Translations under genes and position numbers: made by a program | In this document: positions 59,670 through 64,000 of the stretch, piece after piece | How the letters are laid out: every line of letters starts with the position of its first letter | How positions within the stretch are numbered: position 1 is the first letter of the stretch | The notes under the pieces: model-generated | Database searches by the model: none | The model's input: the letters and a program-made list of their open reading frames with translations, nothing else | What the model was told of the DNA's origin: nothing | From: Maratus speciosus | Taxonomy: Eukaryota; Arthropoda; Arachnida; Araneae; Salticidae | DNA: 64,000 nt | Direction: 5' to 3' | Assembly (NCBI GenBank): GCA_963932465.1 | Contig: OZ010792.1 | Location: 515,019,100-515,083,099 of the forward strand

Positions 59670-60400
59670 AAAGATAGATTGAATAGATCTTTATTTTTTT
59701 ATTTTATTTTTTTTTTTTAACCAAAATTTTTCTAATTTACCGATGCTTTTGAAGACAAAATAATATTTTGTATTTATCGCTAATGCTGCTTGGGGACAAG
59801 TATTATAACAAATGTTATTAAATACAAGAATATTGTTTTGAATTTTTAATATTATCTGTTAACCTTATATTAATTTTTATAATGAAATTGAATGAGTTTT
59901 TGAATATCCCTTGCATATTCTCCCTTGATCGTCTGTCATCTTTTTTGTTATGACCGACATTTTTTTTAGCGATTTTGCAACCCTGACTATTTTCAGCGGT
60001 AGAATTGATTTAAAAAAATCACTGATCCCAAGGACCAGTAAACATCAGAGTTTACTGGTCTGCAGACATCGTTACTGGACTGCTACATAAAATTATATAA
60101 GTACCTTAACCCTTTGAGTGACACCCCCCACCCCTCTCCTCCGCCGAGAATATAAACCAAACTTCCTTTCAGTTACCCAAAATTTTCGGCATAATAAAAT
60201 GTAAAATTATAATTTGCTAAAAATTAAATAAATAGTACATAAACAAAAACTGAAATTATTATGTTTTTTATTTCCGTCTATTTATTTTAACTGACTAAGT
60301 ATTTATGCAAATTTTATGCTTATTGTAATGTTTGGTTGCAGTTTTCTCAGGGATGGGAAAATTTACGTTTACCTGTCAAAGAGGGGGAAAAGTTACTGTT
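59670..60400. repeat. Dispersed repeat D/E, second copy
   Basis: E (59670-59850) and D (59990-60400) match 56690-56850 and 56265-56660 closely by eye, including ATCGCTAATGCTGCTTGGGG and CCAAGGACCAGTAAACATCA. Copy order is reversed relative to the first site while orientation is kept, as expected if both come from a tandem E-D array later split by the 57326 hAT and other DNA. Confidence 0.8.
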
Positions 60401-60505
60401 AGTTACTGGTCCTTCGGACCACTAAATTTTTTAAATTAGTGGTCCGATTGAATTTTTAGTGATCTCGGACCAGCGGACCACCAAGGATTTCGAACGCTGA
60501 AACAC

Positions 60506-60741
60506 ATACAGTACCATGACACAAAAAACTACATACGGCCGTTCCAAGGATTCTTGGATCTCCTTCTTCAGTGCGAGGGGCGCGGGGGTGAATCACAAAA
60601 ATAGCCAGGGTCTATAACCGAGGGATTCTTTGACCTCATTTTAATCTTTTAATATTTTTTTTTATCACACTGAGAAAGGGGATTCAAGAATACTCTTTGA
60701 AACGGCCGTATGTGGTTTTTTGTGTCATGGTATTGTACGTA
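60506..60741. mobile_element. Foldback MITE, ~236 bp
   Basis: GTACCATGACACAAAAAACT plus ACATACGGCCGTT at left mirrors AACGGCCGTATGTGG plus TTTTTTGTGTCATGG at right. Arms extend to about 80 bp with gaps (GGATTCTTGGATC/GATTCAAGAATAC). Non-coding. Confidence 0.7.
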
Positions 60742-61134
60742 TTTGTGCATTTGAACATTGTAAAAGGTTTTAGCTTATGCATTAAAACTCGCACAAGATG
60801 GTTGATTTATAGTAATAGATAACTTATAGTAATAGAAAACTTTAAATTTTATGAATATACTAATGGCCATTTACAAAATTTCATTTATTTTTTAGGTTTA
60901 TTATCATTTATTTTTTAGGTCCATTACTGGAACACTTAATTAGTCAATTTCCAGTAATGGACACCCCATGTAGACATTGCTAAAAAATGCAATTTCAGTA
61001 ATGTTCATACAGTATCTGTTATCTTATTAACTTAAACATATAAACGGATCATTGTATATACCCTGTATTATAAGATGCAAACATTACACGACACTTTATT
61101 GTACAGTAAGTAAATTAGTAGTGATAGGGATGCA

Positions 61135-61916
61135 CCGAATATTCGGTATTCGGACATCTCACCGAATATTGGCGCACCGAATACTGAAAAAAACCTTGCA
61201 CAACTTCTAATTTTAACTGTCGACTTATAATGATATCCAGAACAATTAAATAAATAGAATTATATTTAAATAAAAAAAATAATAATTTTACATTATTTGC
61301 TGTTTGTAAAATTAAAGTTAAGAAAATTAGTAAATTAATGTTTAAAAAAAAAAGATTTTCTTGACCACATTATCTTTATTAAAAGTTTGTTGAAAGATTT
61401 TAGGATCGCAAATTTCAGAGACTAATCTAGGATGCCATTTAAAATTTTCCTTGCTGAGTTGCCATCATTTGTATAGATTGTATTATTTATTTTTACTTTA
61501 GTCGCTTCCGGACAAATAAAGAGTATATATGACCCTGTGAAGTTTTTCTTCCAATTTTTTTCACAATTTCTCTTTGATTTTAAAATGTTTGTTTCAGAAT
61601 TTAAGAAAATATTCATTTGCTTTAATTCACAGATGAAGTCATGAAATTTAAAATTTTATTAATTAAAAAAGTTTATAACTATCCTATTCTTAAGTAACTC
61701 AAAGTAGATTTTTGTTTCAGTATAAAGTTTACTTATAAAAAGCTCCTGTTTATCCAAATGTTATTTTCTGTATTAAGTATTATGTATTTTTTTAAATTAA
61801 TATTTTAATGCCTTTGAAATAAAAAATTATTTGTCCAGCCGAATATTCGGTAATTCGGTTCGCCTGTAGGCCGAATATTCGACATTCGGCCAAAATCACT
61901 ATTCGGTGCATCCCTA
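61135..61916. mobile_element. hAT-type element GATGCACCGAATATTCGG, copy B
   Basis: Starts TAGGGATGCACCGAATATTC and ends CTATTCGGTGCATCCCTA. Shares the interior of copy A (54602) but lacks copy A's nested MITE. It is immediately followed, after about 46 bases, by the element at 61963. Confidence 0.8.
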
Positions 61917-61962
61917 TAAATTAGCAAAATAAAATAAATAAATAAAAATAAAAACATACAAT

Positions 61963-62718
61963 CACGGGTGATTCTGTTCTAAATTTTTCGAAAATTTAAA
62001 TCTTCGGTTATGAAAGTTTTAAAATATCGGCCATCCGTCTGAAAATTCAGACATAAAAAAATCCTAAATTTTGACAAATGGGAACCAAAAAAATCCATTT
62101 GATCAATACATCATGGGGAAAGTGCGAATTTTGTCAAAGCATTGCAGTGAAAAATGAAAATTCCGTCAAAGGATCACAGGGGAAAACGTGAATTTCGTCA
62201 AAGTATCGCGTGGAAAAAACGTGCTTTTCATCAAGAGATCGCTGAAAAAGAACTCAAATTTTGTAAAAGGATCACACAAAAATGCTAATATCATCAAAGG
62301 ATTACAAAAAAACACTAATTTTGTCAAAGGACTGTATAAAATACCTGAATTTCATCAGAGGATGATGGATAAAAGCCTGAAGTTCATCAAATGATGATGG
62401 AAAAAAGCTTGAATTTCATCAATGGATGATGGAAGAAAGCCTGAATTTCATCAAAGCGTGACAAAAAAAAGCCTGAATTTAGTCAAAGGATTGCAAAAAA
62501 AATCGAATTTAAGCAAAAGATTGCCGGAGAAAATACGAATTTTATCAAAAAATCGCATGTAAAATGCAAATTTTGTCAAAGAATTGCATATAACATGCGA
62601 TTTTCGTCAATGGATCGCATAATTAGCCCCAGAGTAGGATCCCCCGCCCTCTATTGTAACCATTGAGATAATTTGCTGTGAATTTCAAAAGATTTATTTT
62701 TACTCAGAATCACCCCTG
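61963..62718. mobile_element. hAT-like element with minisatellite interior, second example
   Basis: CACGGGTGATTCTG at left and CAGAATCACCCCTG at right (13 of 14 inverted). Flanks CATACAAT (61955-61962) and CATACAAG (62719-62726) agree at 7 of 8. The body is the same ~30-bp minisatellite as the element at 4634-6582, in the opposite orientation. Ends share the CA.GGGTGA pattern with that element's AGGGGTGAAAG. No transposase. Confidence 0.8.
62115..62620. repeat. Minisatellite block 3, unit about 30-31 bp
   Basis: About sixteen copies of GTGAATTTCGTCAAAGGATC-type units with A-rich spacers. More diverged than block 2, with a local subtype CTGAATTTCATCAAAGGATG. Same unit as the blocks at 2300 and 4770. 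Confidence 0.8.
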
Positions 62719-62985
62719 CATACAAGTTACAGTTTACCTAGATCTCTCAAGGTTAACATCAGTTTTGCACAAGTTAGCAATTCATAAAGGTAGGATGCTT
62801 TTTAAGTTCCTAACATTTTGAAAATGCTTTGAAATTCAGGAGATTTGGTTTATCCTTACATGTAGTGTGACAATCATAATGAAAAGCTTAAAATTTTTGC
62901 TTTATCTTTTTATTGTCATAGCTATTAATATAATTGTATTTAATATTATAATTCCATCTCTTATTGTATATTAATTTTTTTATAG

Positions 62986-63163
62986 ATTGATTCTGAATTC
63001 AAATTAATTTTTGATGAAAGGAAAGGCGACAGCTTTTGTTCAGAATTTGGAATAGTTTCAAATTCCATTATCTTACAAGGTAGGCATTGCGGAAGGTCCG
63101 CAGCTAAGGAATTTGCAAATTGGCTTGAATTAGATATGAGTACAGCTGAACCCTGCAATGAAA
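62986..63163 (+). CDS. Candidate third exon of the gene model
   Basis: Acceptor TTAATTTTTTTATAG at 62971-62985, then an open frame in phase 0: IDSEFKLIFDERKGDSFCSE, FGIVSNSIILQGRHCGRSAA, KEFANWLELDMSTAEPCNE, to a donor-like GAAA|GTATGC at 63164 (otherwise the frame stops at 63173). The residue mix is strongly protein-like and unlike the AT-rich surroundings. The start phase agrees with the exon at 57245-57315. No domain recognised. A possible donor (CAAG|GTAGGC at about 63078) inside the exon would shorten it. Confidence 0.45.
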
Positions 63164-63529
63164 GTATGCAGTAAATATTTATGTGCATGTATAGTAAATT
63201 TCTAAATGTATATTCTATAGTAAATTCATTACTTTTACTAAAATAAATTTAACTGTTCTATTAACATTTTTGACAGGGTGTTTTTGTGAAATTTTGCGAT
63301 TTTTTGTCCCCTAATACTTGTGAAAATAAAAGTAGCATAATAAAAAAATGATCCTTTTTTGGGGGGGTGGGGGGAGGGGGTGCATTTTCTACCTACAGAC
63401 TCATTTACATTTCTATATATGAATCTTCCACAAAAAGTATGAATGTCTTGTTCAACATACACAGTTAAAAATTTAAATACATGTGAAAGGGCCGTTTTAA
63501 TAGAATAGAAAATAAAGCAAATTTTATGA

Positions 63530-63635
63530 TGTTGTCCTTGTGTAAAAAATACAATTCTGTGAATGGTTCTTTTTGTGAAATATAATTCTGTGAAGGATTC
63601 ATTTTAGGAAATGGAATTCTGTGAAGGGTCCTAAA
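63530..63635. repeat. Short tandem repeat, ~35-bp unit, three copies
   Basis: ATTCTGTGAATGGTTC, ATTCTGTGAAGGATTC and ATTCTGTGAAGGGTCC occur at about 63553, 63587 and 63616, with similar flanks. Non-coding. Confidence 0.6.
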
Positions 63636-63637
63636 AT

Positions 63638-64000
63638 CAGGGGTGGCAAAAAACTGTTTTGTAAAAAACCCAGATTTATATATAATTTGCTATTGCATAC
63701 AACTACATATCTGTTGATAAAATAAACATTGTTGGATATTGTATCTATAAGAAATATAACTTCACTTGAAAATATTAAAAGTAAATAGTAGTCAATTAAG
63801 TAGAAAATTGAAATAAATTTCTAATTTAAACATTATCTATTAGTAACGCTATGTTGTATATTCAAAGAGTAAACTGTTCTACATAGTGAAACATTGATAC
63901 CTTGAAAATCGCATGAAGAATCTTTTGATTAATAATATAATAATCCATAAATATTTGATGCTTTTTCATGAAAATATAATGTTCTGTAGTTATTATTATT
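63638..64000 (-). mobile_element. hAT-like element, left end only (runs off the window)
   Basis: Begins CAGGGGTGGCAAAAAACTG. From about 63690 on it is the reverse complement of 58430-58740, the internal part of the hAT at 57326-59388 (shared TATCTGTTGATAAAATAAAC and GTGAAACATTGATACCTTG). It must be an inverted deletion derivative that lacks the transposase tail. The right end is beyond the window. Confidence 0.65.

Noticed and set aside
56265..60400. D1 and D2 as the two LTRs of a retrotransposon
   Set aside because: No TG...CA borders, primer-binding site, polypurine tract or gag/pol sequence between them. The intervening DNA is hAT, MITE and unrelated sequence.
2195..64000. CRISPR array, given the ~30-bp repeated units
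   Set aside because: The units are directly adjacent without unique spacers, vary freely and lie in eukaryotic DNA. They are minisatellites.

Overview
The window is AT-rich animal nuclear DNA that looks like an arthropod genome. I see no operons, no bacterial gene density and no long intact reading frame. The evidence for a metazoan is long poly-A/T, poly-G, (AC)n and (TA)n runs, hAT, pogo/Tigger, piggyBac and Helentron-like repeats, and a few short exon-like islands with GT/AG borders. An arachnid or similar large arthropod genome would fit, but that placement is inference. Repeat names rest on termini, target-site duplications (TSDs) and short protein motifs read by eye; no database search was possible.

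Layout. 504-3678: a candidate TIR element holding the first block of a ~30-33 bp minisatellite. About 3787-9926: a ~205-bp tandem repeat broken by at least five insertions. One of these (4634-6582, perfect 8-bp TSD) carries a long block of the same minisatellite; another (6796-7886) contains a ~90-bp 5S rRNA-like stretch. 10998-13275: a run of foldback and MITE-like elements. 13404-21144: one ~7.7-kb hAT-ended element (TSD 7 of 8) filled with a long-TIR foldback, a TA-flanked MITE, a second hAT carrying a broken transposase, and a ~147-bp tandem array with a hairpin tail. 21145-29660: mostly featureless AT-rich DNA with two foldbacks, a piggyBac-type MITE and one weak first-exon candidate. 29663-41240: inverted repeats, two pogo/Tigger remnants, a 552-bp tandem duplication, a GC-richer island, a piggyBac-type element and a hAT with inverted innards. 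41247-49158: Helentron-like fragments and a second ~150-bp array with the same tail as the first. 49771-51113: a G+C-rich-ended hAT with perfect 8-bp TSD. 53864-64000: a possible three-exon host gene (exons near 53.9, 57.3 and 63.0 kb with compatible phases), whose would-be introns hold hAT elements, one MITE with its empty site preserved nearby, and a third minisatellite-filled element.

How it fits together. The most coherent signal is repeat biology. The same minisatellite sits inside at least two elements with hAT-like CA[C/G]GGGTGA-type ends. Two unrelated-looking ~150-bp arrays share one 3' module. Several TTAA-flanked foldback families begin with GGCT-type ends. The nesting lets relative insertion order be read. 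Protein-coding content is low and uncertain.
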